From JBBQXY01 sp051004815 (GTDB taxonomy: Bacteria > Chloroflexota > Ktedonobacteria > Ktedonobacterales > Ktedonobacteraceae): a DNA stretch of 25,416 nt. The notes under the pieces are model-generated. The model had not been told where the DNA came from. It saw nothing but the letters and a program-made list of their open reading frames with translations, and did not search any database. A program made the position numbers and the translations under genes. The stretch is from assembly GCA_051004815.1 (NCBI GenBank), contig JBPCJY010000208.1:1-25416 (forward strand), given 5' to 3'. Shown piece by piece: positions 13,970 to 21,776 of this stretch (the first letter of the stretch is position 1; the number at the start of each line of letters is the position of its first letter).

Positions 13970-14866
13970 TTACGTATCCCAGCCGAAATCGACGCCCAGG
14001 AAGTCGGAGAGACGAGCGTTGTGCGGCTTGAAGTACTCAACCAGGTAGTTTTTCATGGCCGGGTCCAGCTTTGGCGGGACTACCTTGTTCCTATAGCCTT
14101 TTTTACTCGGTCTTCTGTAATTCTTGAATTCCTGCTTGAGCTCGCCAGTTGGTACGCCGAGAAACTCTAAGGACTGTTTGACCACGCCTGCCGGATCGCT
14201 ATACATATCTTCACTTTTGAGGACAAGCAGCTGCTCGCGGGGATAATAGCGCAGCCAGTTTTGTAATTGATCGATATAGACGCCACGAGTGAGGTAGGAG
14301 AAATGGCGGAAGCTCTCGCTGTAGTAGTTCTCGTCCTGGAGCATTTTTTCGTATTCACCGGCCAGCCTGTCCTGCTCGCCTTTGATCGCATCTTCAAATG
14401 ACCATGTTTCAAAGCCAGCCTGTTTCTCTATCCAGTACTGCGAGTACGCTCTATCGACTGGATTACGTAAGAGCGCAATGAGCTTGACATGCGGCACAAC
14501 CTCGAACGTCCTTTTGGGCGTATGTGGATACAAAATGTAATAAGGCGTGCCTTCTCCTGTCAAGAGGTCTTTTTTGAAAACACTTTTGACATACTGTTTT
14601 TGTAAAGAAGTGAGGAACTGTGTTCTATACCAAGCTGGCCCTTTGGCAAAATGTTCATCGAAAAAATGTGGCTCTTTGGTAAAAGCAGGGACTATACTGG
14701 GATGTTCCGTCAAATAGTAATAGAGGGAAGAGGTTCCACAGCGTTGGCCACCAATTATTAAAAAATCTGGCAAGAGCCGTAGCTGATGGGTTATGCCTCT
14801 ATATGCCTGTAAGGAAAAGTTTACCGAAGTCCTGGTATAAGACTTCGCGGTTTTGAGTATGTTCAT
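13970..14866 (-). CDS. Sulfotransferase 4 (most divergent paralog, first gene of the minus-strand block)
   Basis: A PAPS-dependent sulfotransferase, about 298 residues from ATG 14866 (MNILKTAKSY). The frame is open to ATG 14941, but no ribosome site precedes 14941 or 14929, whereas AAGAGGAG lies about 11 bases before 14866. The start is therefore a judgement. The phosphosulfate loop is GGQRCGTSS (about 39-47) instead of GTQRGGTT, and LLRNPVDRAYSQY (about 132-144) is intact. It has KEPHFFDEHFAKGPAWYR and TGEGTPYYIL where the others have TGEASPSYLF, plus a basic insertion near the C-terminus (RRPSKKGYRNK). It therefore probably recognises a different acceptor or position. It is the promoter-proximal gene of the four. 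Confidence 0.87.
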   Translation of the reverse strand: MNILKTAKSYTRTSVNFSLQAYRGITHQLRLLPDFLIIGGQRCGTSSLYYYLTEHPSIVPAFTKEPHFFDEHFAKGPAWYRTQFLTSLQKQYVKSVFKKDLLTGEGTPYYILYPHTPKRTFEVVPHVKLIALLRNPVDRAYSQYWIEKQAGFETWSFEDAIKGEQDRLAGEYEKMLQDENYYSESFRHFSYLTRGVYIDQLQNWLRYYPREQLLVLKSEDMYSDPAGVVKQSLEFLGVPTGELKQEFKNYRRPSKKGYRNKVVPPKLDPAMKNYLVEYFKPHNARLSDFLGVDFGWDT

Positions 14867-15355
14867 TGCGTTGCCTGCTCCTCTTGTCCATGAAGGAAAA
14901 TTGGTAAGATATTGCACTGCTATTTCCATAATAGAGAACATAGCATAGTCGATAGCTGTAAATATGGAAATGTATGGAAGGTTATGAAATGGTTGTTATT
15001 ATTGTAATAGGGTTATGAAACGATAACCGCTTTGGGAAAGGGGGTCATGAAAAGTGTACCAGTTGGTAGCAATGTTACCAGTTATAGGTTATCTCGTTTT
15101 GCTTTTACGTAGGAGTCCTATTGAAGATCATCATTGTTATATGGTCAAAGATGTGTCGTTTGTATAATTGGTAAAGAGCATTCCGGCAATCAGGCTAAAC
15201 CTTAGTATAGGTTTGCCGATAGATTCTTCCTGAAGGTGCAAATGCAAGCGGCCTTATCCCATGTAGCGAGTGGCGAGACAAACGATAACGCGAGAAACTC
15301 TATAATCATTCTTCCCGGAAGGCCAGTAGATCAACAATGTACGGAGGTACGAGCT
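14867..15355. other. Divergent control region of the polysaccharide locus (no gene seen)
   Basis: This 489-base AT-richer stretch separates the minus-strand sulfotransferase block from the plus-strand lipoprotein gene. It contains three GGTyATGAAA direct repeats (14980-15052), a TACCAGTTGGTA palindrome (15057-15068) and a second TACCAGTT (15076-15083). An open frame runs from 15236 into the lipoprotein gene but lacks a ribosome site before 15356. I find no confident -35/-10 pair, so promoters on either strand are unresolved. Confidence 0.55.
14980..15052 (+). repeat. Three phased direct repeats GGTyATGAAA
   Basis: GGTTATGAAA occurs at 14980-14989 and 15011-15020, and GGTCATGAAA at 15043-15052. 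The spacing is 31 and 32 bases, close to three helical turns, so bound proteins would sit on one face of the DNA. A fourth exact copy lies at 16655-16664, upstream of the kinase/polymerase block. Confidence 0.6.
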
Positions 15356-16630
15356 ATGAAAGTGCTATCGATGGCGGCATGTAGGCGGTGGAGAAATCAA
15401 CAAGGACAGCGGCTCTTGCTACGTCCCGCTTTATCATCTATGGGAGCGATGCTATTACTTTGTAGTCTGCTAGTGTTGTTTAGTGCTTGCACTAACTATT
15501 TCGCGACACCAACCCAGACTGGAACGCCTTCGACGGATACGGTGAGTAGCCCTGTTACTGCAACACCTAATGTCTCACCTACTGCGGTCAAGCCTGTGCT
15601 ACCGACGATTACGCTACAAGTTTCTGGCTGTCCCACCCTTGCGATCAATTGGGATAAGCTGGTTGGAACGCAAGCGAATGTCAATAAGGTACAAAAAGTC
15701 TTTTGCGGGGCGTTGGAAGGTTCGGGTACTCTGGATGCGCTGGTTGATGTACGGTATTACTCATCTGATGCCAGGTTAGATTACTATGTGTATAATAACC
15801 TCTTTGGAACCCCTAATCGGCTTGTGAGTACGCGTGGCTTGCTCAATGGCGATGCATTTATTAGCTCGGTAGGTACCATTGTGACCGCGGCGGTTAATCC
15901 TAACGACACCATTAAGGGGCCAGTAGACCTCTTTAAGGAGTACCAGTGGAATGGTACAGCGTTTGGGCAGGTGATCTTCCCTGGCATGTACCCAGATATG
16001 ACACGTTACCAGTCTGAACAGGCGCAAACACTCGTCAACGCGGAGATTGCAGCACTGCAACCGGGACAAACGCAGGCGCAGATACGTGATTCTTGGCGAC
16101 TAGCGGCAGGTTCGGTGGTAGCACGGCTGACCAGGAATATCTTTCACTGGACAAATTTTACCGTGACACTGCCACTTCATGCGGCACAACTGACCGTTCT
16201 GCCAATTACGGTGACTAATTTGGCAGCGGGCGGCGGCGGCTTTGTTGCCACCGTCCATCACTTAAATGAGGTCGTAACCAACATTTTTGAAGTCTGGCAG
16301 GTCGACTCAATCAACGGGAATGCAGCAATTAGTAGCCCGGCGGCGTATGCACAGCTTACCAACCCTGCCAAGATCAGTGGAAGTTCTGTTGTGACTGGGA
16401 ATGTTGTAGGGCAGGTTGTGCTCTACGATGACACCTATACAATGGTGGGCGATTCGGGAGCTATTCGTAGTTCTGCCACTAGTGGTAGTGTCCCGTTTAC
16501 AAGCTCAGTCAGTTATCATTTGAATGGTTTAGGATTAGAGGAAGGCGTTGTTGCTTTCTATCCAACCTATCAAAACAACATCGCATTGAGTGGTCAGGCG
16601 ATACTCGTGAAAGTGTTCCTGGCTTCCTGA
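15356..16630 (+). CDS. Lipoprotein of unknown function in the polysaccharide locus
   Basis: A 424-residue exported lipoprotein. The signal peptide has an Arg-rich start (CRRWRNQQGQR), a hydrophobic core and the lipobox L-F-S-A-C, followed by a Thr/Pro/Ser-rich linker (TPTQTGTPSTDTVSS region). I recognise no catalytic motif in the remaining 350 or so residues, which look beta-rich with many Val, Thr, Gly and Asn residues, so it may be a binding or structural module on the outer membrane face. ATG 15356 is chosen because GGAGG lies eight bases upstream and the signal peptide then begins at a normal distance; the longer frame from 15236 has no ribosome site. It lies between the sulfotransferases and the export block, so a role in surface polysaccharide is plausible but unproven. 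Confidence 0.8.
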   Translation: MKVLSMAACRRWRNQQGQRLLLRPALSSMGAMLLLCSLLVLFSACTNYFATPTQTGTPSTDTVSSPVTATPNVSPTAVKPVLPTITLQVSGCPTLAINWDKLVGTQANVNKVQKVFCGALEGSGTLDALVDVRYYSSDARLDYYVYNNLFGTPNRLVSTRGLLNGDAFISSVGTIVTAAVNPNDTIKGPVDLFKEYQWNGTAFGQVIFPGMYPDMTRYQSEQAQTLVNAEIAALQPGQTQAQIRDSWRLAAGSVVARLTRNIFHWTNFTVTLPLHAAQLTVLPITVTNLAAGGGGFVATVHHLNEVVTNIFEVWQVDSINGNAAISSPAAYAQLTNPAKISGSSVVTGNVVGQVVLYDDTYTMVGDSGAIRSSATSGSVPFTSSVSYHLNGLGLEEGVVAFYPTYQNNIALSGQAILVKVFLAS

Positions 16631-16909
16631 CGCGTGTGCGAGTTGGCAGAAGTTGGTTATGAAACCTTAACTGCATGCCACTAATCACTACCGAAACGCA
16701 ACCGTATACTGGGATAGAAAGCAATCGAGTCCAGGTACAATACGAAAAGTGTTGGACATATAGATTGCAATGTATGTGCTGTACATGCGGATAACAAACA
16801 TATCCCGGTAGATGAGAGTACCGAAAAGAAGAGCTTATTTAGGAGCGCAAGCATCCGTCCAGTGCATGTATGTCCCGGATTCATGTTTCTGAATAGGGTC
16901 TAAACCAAA
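16631..16909 (+). other. Upstream region of the export/polymerisation block (no gene seen)
   Basis: This 279-base gap lies before the kinase/co-polymerase gene. It holds one exact GGTTATGAAA (16655-16664), identical to the repeats in the divergent control region, and an imperfect dyad around 16769-16786 (TGTATGTGCTGTACATGC). A -10-like TACAAT is present at 16736-16741 without a matching -35. It is the likely promoter region of the downstream genes, but no promoter can be named with confidence. Confidence 0.45.
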
Positions 16910-18850
16910 ATGAAGGCACATTTGGGGAAGGAGAGTCCTTTGAAACGTTACTTTGCAAGCATTAAACAGTATAGTTGGATTTTATTAGCGTGTATACTGG
17001 TATCCGCTGTGGTAGGTTTTTTTCTATCAAAATCGCAGTTGGGTGTGTATCAAGTATCGTCTACTATACTCGTACAGGAGGGTGCTCCAGGTACTATGTA
17101 TCCTGGAGGACCGACAGGTGGGACAGCTACAGATAGCCTCGCCCGCGCCCTTAACTATTCGTCTCAGCTTCAGTCCACTTCTGTTATGCAATACGTGCTT
17201 AAATATGATCCCCAGTTGCCAAAACTGGGCTATACAGCGAATGATCTTATTGTAGATGTAGTTCCAAGCACATCTACCACCACTGCGACAATTACCTTGC
17301 TTGCTTCGTCTGTTCGTTCAGACCATGCGGTCTTGCTGGCGAATGATGTTGCTAACGGCTTTCAATCGTATATCCAATTGCAAGTTCAGCAACAATTGGA
17401 TGCGAAGCGCAATGCTCTGAAGGCGCAAATAGCTACCGAACAGCAAGCAAAGGCAGGCTGGGAAGCGAAGCTGGTGTCGCTCCCCAATAACACGACACCC
17501 CAATATGCTGTGTACAACAATAATGTTCTAGACGCCACGCACAATCTCGATGCATCGAATGCACAGCTTCTGGCTTTACCAACCACGGTTTTAGGTGATG
17601 TATTCGTGATTCAACCAGCTGCCGCAAAGGATGTGACCCATTCCACCAAAGGTTACATTATCATGGGTGTTAGCGCGGGTGTAGGTCTCCTGGTTGGTAT
17701 TCTGATTATGCTGCTGCTGATCTTCCTGGATAATCGGCTACATAGCGATGAACAAGTAAAAGAGAAACTGGGTATGGCCTACCTTGGAGGCCTTTCCGAT
17801 AGTAAAGAAGTCAAAGAATCGGCTACGCAAGTACAAGGTGCTGTGCAGCGTGAACTAGCGGATATATGCGCGAATCTCCGGCTTACCGGTGTCTTACCGG
17901 GCGCGTGGCAAGCACCACAAGGTGCTATTCTGCTGATTACAAGCCCCCAGATTGCGGAAGGCAAAACTACCCTGGTTGCTGGATTAGCAGCAGCTCTAGC
18001 TCGTGCCGGTGTGACAGTACTTGTAGTGGACGGCAACCTCCGGCAACCTGCTACCCATCTTGCCTTTGGTATGAACGGCACTGGCCCTGGCTTGAGTGGC
18101 CTCCTCAAAGGCATGGGTAGAGGTAATGTTGATGATGCTGTACTGCGCTGTAATGTGCCGGGTGTCTGGCTGCTGTCGGCGGGCGACGCAATGGATGATG
18201 CTACCCTGCTGATGGAACAGAGGCTGCCTGACATATTAAAGCAATTGCGTACGAAAGTCGATGTAGTCATTATCGATGGTCCTGCTCTGTTAAGTGGTGC
18301 TGATGGCAGTGTGCTGGCGGGCATGGCTGATGGCGTTGCGCTGGTTGTCGATGCGCGGCATGAGAAACTTCCTCTCTTGTTGCGAACAAAAGAGCTATTG
18401 AACTCTTTGACGCGGACACCCGCTGGCATCATCATGAACCGTGTTGCTCGCAGTAAGCGTAACAACTACTATGCCAGTGCTTATCTCGGCACTAAAACGA
18501 CGGCGGGGACACCAGACATGTGGGTACCGGTGCAAACCCCACTCATCAACATGGCATCGCCTGAGCAATCGAACATGACCTTGTTGCCTGCTCAATCGAG
18601 TGCGTCGATGCCTTATCAAGGGAACGTGCCAATGGGCATGCCCCCGATATCATCTATCATGGGTGCATCAGTATTCCCATCCAATAAGCCGTTCCCAAAT
18701 CGACCGGGGCCTTCGCCGTTGCCCAGGGTATCGCTGCCGGTATCTCCCAATGATGGTATGAATATGCAGCAGAATGGGCAAACTTTACGTCCTACTCGCG
18801 GTTCGGACATGATGCCTCCACCGCCGTCGGGTCCTGGAATGGGTGAGTGA
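16910..18850 (+). CDS. Polysaccharide co-polymerase fused to a BY-type tyrosine kinase (Wzz/Wzc-like)
   Basis: Controls chain length and export of Wzy-dependent polysaccharides. It has 646 residues: TM1 about 21-39, an extracytoplasmic Wzz domain with a short coiled region (about 160-190), TM2 about 248-274, then a cytosolic bacterial tyrosine-kinase domain. The Walker A is SPQIAEGKTT (345-354), Walker A' is VLVVDGN (370-376, Asp374), and Walker B is VDVVIIDGP (450-458, Asp456). Kinase and membrane parts are in one chain, as in proteobacterial Wzc. After a small Tyr group (Tyr520, 521, 525) the last 110 residues are Pro/Met/Ser-rich and lack the usual terminal tyrosine cluster. ATG 16910 has only a weak site (TAGGGT). 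It overlaps the next gene by eight bases. Confidence 0.9.
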   Translation: MKAHLGKESPLKRYFASIKQYSWILLACILVSAVVGFFLSKSQLGVYQVSSTILVQEGAPGTMYPGGPTGGTATDSLARALNYSSQLQSTSVMQYVLKYDPQLPKLGYTANDLIVDVVPSTSTTTATITLLASSVRSDHAVLLANDVANGFQSYIQLQVQQQLDAKRNALKAQIATEQQAKAGWEAKLVSLPNNTTPQYAVYNNNVLDATHNLDASNAQLLALPTTVLGDVFVIQPAAAKDVTHSTKGYIIMGVSAGVGLLVGILIMLLLIFLDNRLHSDEQVKEKLGMAYLGGLSDSKEVKESATQVQGAVQRELADICANLRLTGVLPGAWQAPQGAILLITSPQIAEGKTTLVAGLAAALARAGVTVLVVDGNLRQPATHLAFGMNGTGPGLSGLLKGMGRGNVDDAVLRCNVPGVWLLSAGDAMDDATLLMEQRLPDILKQLRTKVDVVIIDGPALLSGADGSVLAGMADGVALVVDARHEKLPLLLRTKELLNSLTRTPAGIIMNRVARSKRNNYYASAYLGTKTTAGTPDMWVPVQTPLINMASPEQSNMTLLPAQSSASMPYQGNVPMGMPPISSIMGASVFPSNKPFPNRPGPSPLPRVSLPVSPNDGMNMQQNGQTLRPTRGSDMMPPPPSGPGMGE

Positions 18851-20420
18851 GATTTCTATGCAGATTGCGGATAAATTTTCTAATGGTGCGTTTCCTCCTG
18901 GAGGAGGCGCACCGGATATCACCGATCAACTGCAGCAGCAACGTGCGTACCATCGACGAATCTTATGGCAACGCACGTTGGGTCTATGGTGGCCGCGTAT
19001 TGTGCTTATTGCTCTGGGTGGCTTTGTAGCAGGGATCGCTGGTCAGTTCGTGCTTGATTACCCTGTCTATATCCTTGCCCCCGTGTTTGCACTGGTCATC
19101 TTGTTTCTGATTACCTGGCGTACACAATTTGGTTTGTTTGTTGTGGCCATTTCCTCGACAGCTATAGCACCGCAGATATTGGCAATAAAATCACTGTCAA
19201 TCTACCCTGCGCTACCTTTATTACTATGGCTCTTTTTTGTACTGTTGATCCAGGCGGCTTTTCGGGTAAGGAAACCTGTCTTGCCATCATTCTGGGCCAT
19301 CTGGCCCTTGCTCGGTCTGCTCGGCATGTCATTTGTCTCTAACATCTTGATTCAACTCATATGGTCGTATGGTGTGTCACACAAGATAGGCAGCCAGCCA
19401 ATAATCCTGGACGAAGCCTATGGCATTGCCCTGTTTTGCCTGCCTTTGCTGATCATTGCAGTGACGACAACAGCCCTCACCGAGAGGGATAAGTGGGTTG
19501 AATACATTCAAACGGCCTTCTTCCTGCTTTCTGTGGCATTGGCGGTGTTTGTTATGATTGAATTTAAGCGTATCGGTGCCACCATTTACACTTTCCGTTT
19601 TAGCGAGCCAAAACTGGGCTGGATGACCTTAAAATCAATATCGCAGCTACTGGCCCTGGGCGCAATGATCGGCTATGCCCGTCTCCTCTGTGCGACGCGC
19701 TGGCGTATACGGATTGCCTACGGTGTTGCTACAGTGCTGATCTTAGTTGGTGTCTATTTTTGTTTACAAAATAGCTGGTGGCTCGAAGTTGGCATTGCCA
19801 TGGTCGTGATAACCTTGGCGCACTCACGTCGACTGTTCGTAGTGCTCTGCTTCGCCTGCTTGCCGCTCCTTCCTGTGATAAAGGCAGAAATTGACAAATT
19901 GGCATCTGTTAAGACGGCTGATTTCTATCGCTTCATCATATGGCAGGACGCCTTGCGTGTTTGGAGCAAGAGCCCTTTGTTTGGAGTTGGCCCCGGCAAT
20001 TTCTGGGCTTACGATCAGCGTTTCACGCAATTACCGCTGTATCTGCGTGATTTTGCCAAGACCGGCCTTGGTGTTTGCCACAATGGGTTTTTGCAAATCC
20101 TGGCAGAACTTGGCCCACTGGGGATATTCTTCTACCTGTCCTTTGCCGTTGTTATGGTTGTTATTTCAACCCGGATCGTACGACGGTCGAATACGCCGGA
20201 GACGCGCAACGATCGTATATTGGCAATGGTGGGTATGGGCCTGGTATGTGGATCGTTAGTGGGCGATTTCACCTCGGGTGCCATGTTTTTGCAGCCACGC
20301 CAGGTTGGTAGTTCTGGCAGTATCACACAGATATTTTCTACATGGATTATCTATGGCTGTGTAATGTATAAGGATCAATTGTGGAGAATGGCTCGTTGGG
20401 GATTGAAGCTTGAAAAGTAA
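18843..20420 (+). CDS. O-antigen ligase/Wzy-type polysaccharide polymerase
   Basis: A polytopic inner-membrane protein with about a dozen hydrophobic helices across 525 residues. The conserved Wzy_C-like region is GVGPGNFWAYD followed by CHNGFLQILAELGPLGIFFYL (His-Asn and the downstream Gly), which is the signature of the ligase/polymerase family. In a Wzx/Wzy pathway it would join lipid-linked repeat units on the outer face of the membrane. GTG 18843 overlaps the kinase stop by eight bases, implying coupled translation; ATG 18858 is an alternative start. Polymerase and ligase cannot be separated by sequence alone, but the flippase and co-polymerase on either side favour polymerase. Confidence 0.85.
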   Translation: MSEISMQIADKFSNGAFPPGGGAPDITDQLQQQRAYHRRILWQRTLGLWWPRIVLIALGGFVAGIAGQFVLDYPVYILAPVFALVILFLITWRTQFGLFVVAISSTAIAPQILAIKSLSIYPALPLLLWLFFVLLIQAAFRVRKPVLPSFWAIWPLLGLLGMSFVSNILIQLIWSYGVSHKIGSQPIILDEAYGIALFCLPLLIIAVTTTALTERDKWVEYIQTAFFLLSVALAVFVMIEFKRIGATIYTFRFSEPKLGWMTLKSISQLLALGAMIGYARLLCATRWRIRIAYGVATVLILVGVYFCLQNSWWLEVGIAMVVITLAHSRRLFVVLCFACLPLLPVIKAEIDKLASVKTADFYRFIIWQDALRVWSKSPLFGVGPGNFWAYDQRFTQLPLYLRDFAKTGLGVCHNGFLQILAELGPLGIFFYLSFAVVMVVISTRIVRRSNTPETRNDRILAMVGMGLVCGSLVGDFTSGAMFLQPRQVGSSGSITQIFSTWIIYGCVMYKDQLWRMARWGLKLEK

Positions 20421-20468
20421 GCGGCAAAACACTTTGATTTGATTTGAACTGAAAGGTAGAGCAAATAA

Positions 20469-21743
20469 ATGAGCAACGGCGATAAAGAAATACGGAAGGC
20501 GTTCGTCCTCTGGTTAAGCGGTATACCACTGGCAGGTCTACGTGCGCTTGCCGAAGTGGAAAGCCTTTTGCAGCACGGTGTACTGGTTGAGCTTGAGCCG
20601 TCACCGATTACGGGGCCACAGGCGCAGCACTATCAGGTTTCTAGTGGAAAATTGCCCGCACATTTTGGCTTTTTCGATACACTGATGCCCCTTTGCCGTC
20701 TACCACGTCCACAACAAGGCATGGATGGCTATACCATTATAGAGGAGTCAGCGGGAAGGGACGCTGCTCCTGTGGCGTTGCCGGACTTGCTGCGGGCTGT
20801 GGGTTGGCAAGTAGCGTATGAAGAGACATCCCCTGCTGACCTGTCTGACTGCGTGCGCGGTTTAGTATCATCGGAAGCCCCAGGGTCTGCGCAAACCTGT
20901 AAGATTGTGCAGTGTAAGCTGGGCGTAGAGTTCAATGCAAGTGCTACGGCTATTGCGGAAGCAATTCAGTTGGCACGCTCCTGGGTGGGGGAGACGGGAC
21001 TGCTGGCGGTGCTCTCCGATATTCAGCCCGCTCCTGTGGATTGCTTTGTCAATGTCAATAACTTTCTCGCGGAGATGGAGCTGATCGAGCGTGATGAGCA
21101 AAGTGGTTTGATTAACTGGCCAAATTCACTCGCCTACTATGCAGGTCATGGGCAACTTTGGATTAACCTGCTGGGACGTGATCCACAAGGGGCAGTGCAT
21201 CCACAGGATGAATACGAGGAAATTTGCACTTCGCTTGTCAAGGCACTGCCGACAAAACTGCGCGATGCCCGCACAGGTGGACAGGTAATCGAGCGCGTAT
21301 ATCGTAAAGAAGAACTGTATTCCAATGAGTATCTCTTCTGTGCGCCCGACCTCATCATTGTTTTTAAGCCAGGCTATGCCCCATCGCCGCAAAGCACACT
21401 TTTGCGCTTCGACGAGGAGACATGTACAGTGCCGCCAGCTGGAACGACGAGTATGGCGGGCGTTCATCCTTCCATGGTGGGTGGGTTTCTGCTTGCCTCA
21501 GCACCCGTTCTGGCTGCGGGAGAAATAGTCCCTGAACATGCTCCGCTCACTGCTGTTGTTCCTAGCTTGTTACATGCCCTGGGTATAGAATACGTTGACA
21601 TGGATAGCCCTGCTGTGAGTTCTCTGTTCGTGCCTTCCTACCTGGAAACTCATCCTATTCGGACATTGGCCGAGAGCCAGGAGCTTTCTGAAGAGGATGA
21701 GAAGCTTGTTATCAATCGTTTGCGTGATCTAGGGTATGTTTAA
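20469..21743 (+). CDS. Degenerate alkaline-phosphatase-superfamily phosphodiesterase-like protein (probable pseudoenzyme)
   Basis: A 424-residue protein that follows the layout of AP-superfamily type I phosphodiesterases: LWINLLGRDPQGAVHPQDEY (about 229-248), TGGQVIERVYRKEELY (about 269-284), APDLIIVFKPGY (about 292-303), a late His333 in GVHPSMVGGFLLAS, and the usual C-terminal INRLRDLGYV. The metal site is eroded: the N-terminal Asp-Gly is LSG (Ser17), the SDHG motif is SDIQ (183-186), and the D-R-x-Q-H motif is missing together with much of the middle domain. The nucleophile Thr48 in ITGP seems retained. Hydrolytic activity is therefore unlikely; binding or a regulatory role is more plausible. 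It is 48 bases after the polymerase gene and 33 before the flippase. There is no signal peptide or membrane helix. Confidence 0.72.
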   Translation: MSNGDKEIRKAFVLWLSGIPLAGLRALAEVESLLQHGVLVELEPSPITGPQAQHYQVSSGKLPAHFGFFDTLMPLCRLPRPQQGMDGYTIIEESAGRDAAPVALPDLLRAVGWQVAYEETSPADLSDCVRGLVSSEAPGSAQTCKIVQCKLGVEFNASATAIAEAIQLARSWVGETGLLAVLSDIQPAPVDCFVNVNNFLAEMELIERDEQSGLINWPNSLAYYAGHGQLWINLLGRDPQGAVHPQDEYEEICTSLVKALPTKLRDARTGGQVIERVYRKEELYSNEYLFCAPDLIIVFKPGYAPSPQSTLLRFDEETCTVPPAGTTSMAGVHPSMVGGFLLASAPVLAAGEIVPEHAPLTAVVPSLLHALGIEYVDMDSPAVSSLFVPSYLETHPIRTLAESQELSEEDEKLVINRLRDLGYV

Positions 21744-21776
21744 AGACAAGCACATCTTTTCCCTTGGAAAGCAGTA

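Noticed and set aside
15236..15355. Longer lipoprotein start at 15236
   Set aside because: There is no ribosome site, and the signal peptide would be buried 50 residues or more from the N-terminus; ATG 15356 has GGAGG at ideal spacing.
20469..21743. Degenerate AP-like gene as a decayed pseudogene
   Set aside because: The frame is intact over 424 codons, the start is in operon position and the C-terminal half is well kept, so a functional pseudoenzyme is more likely.
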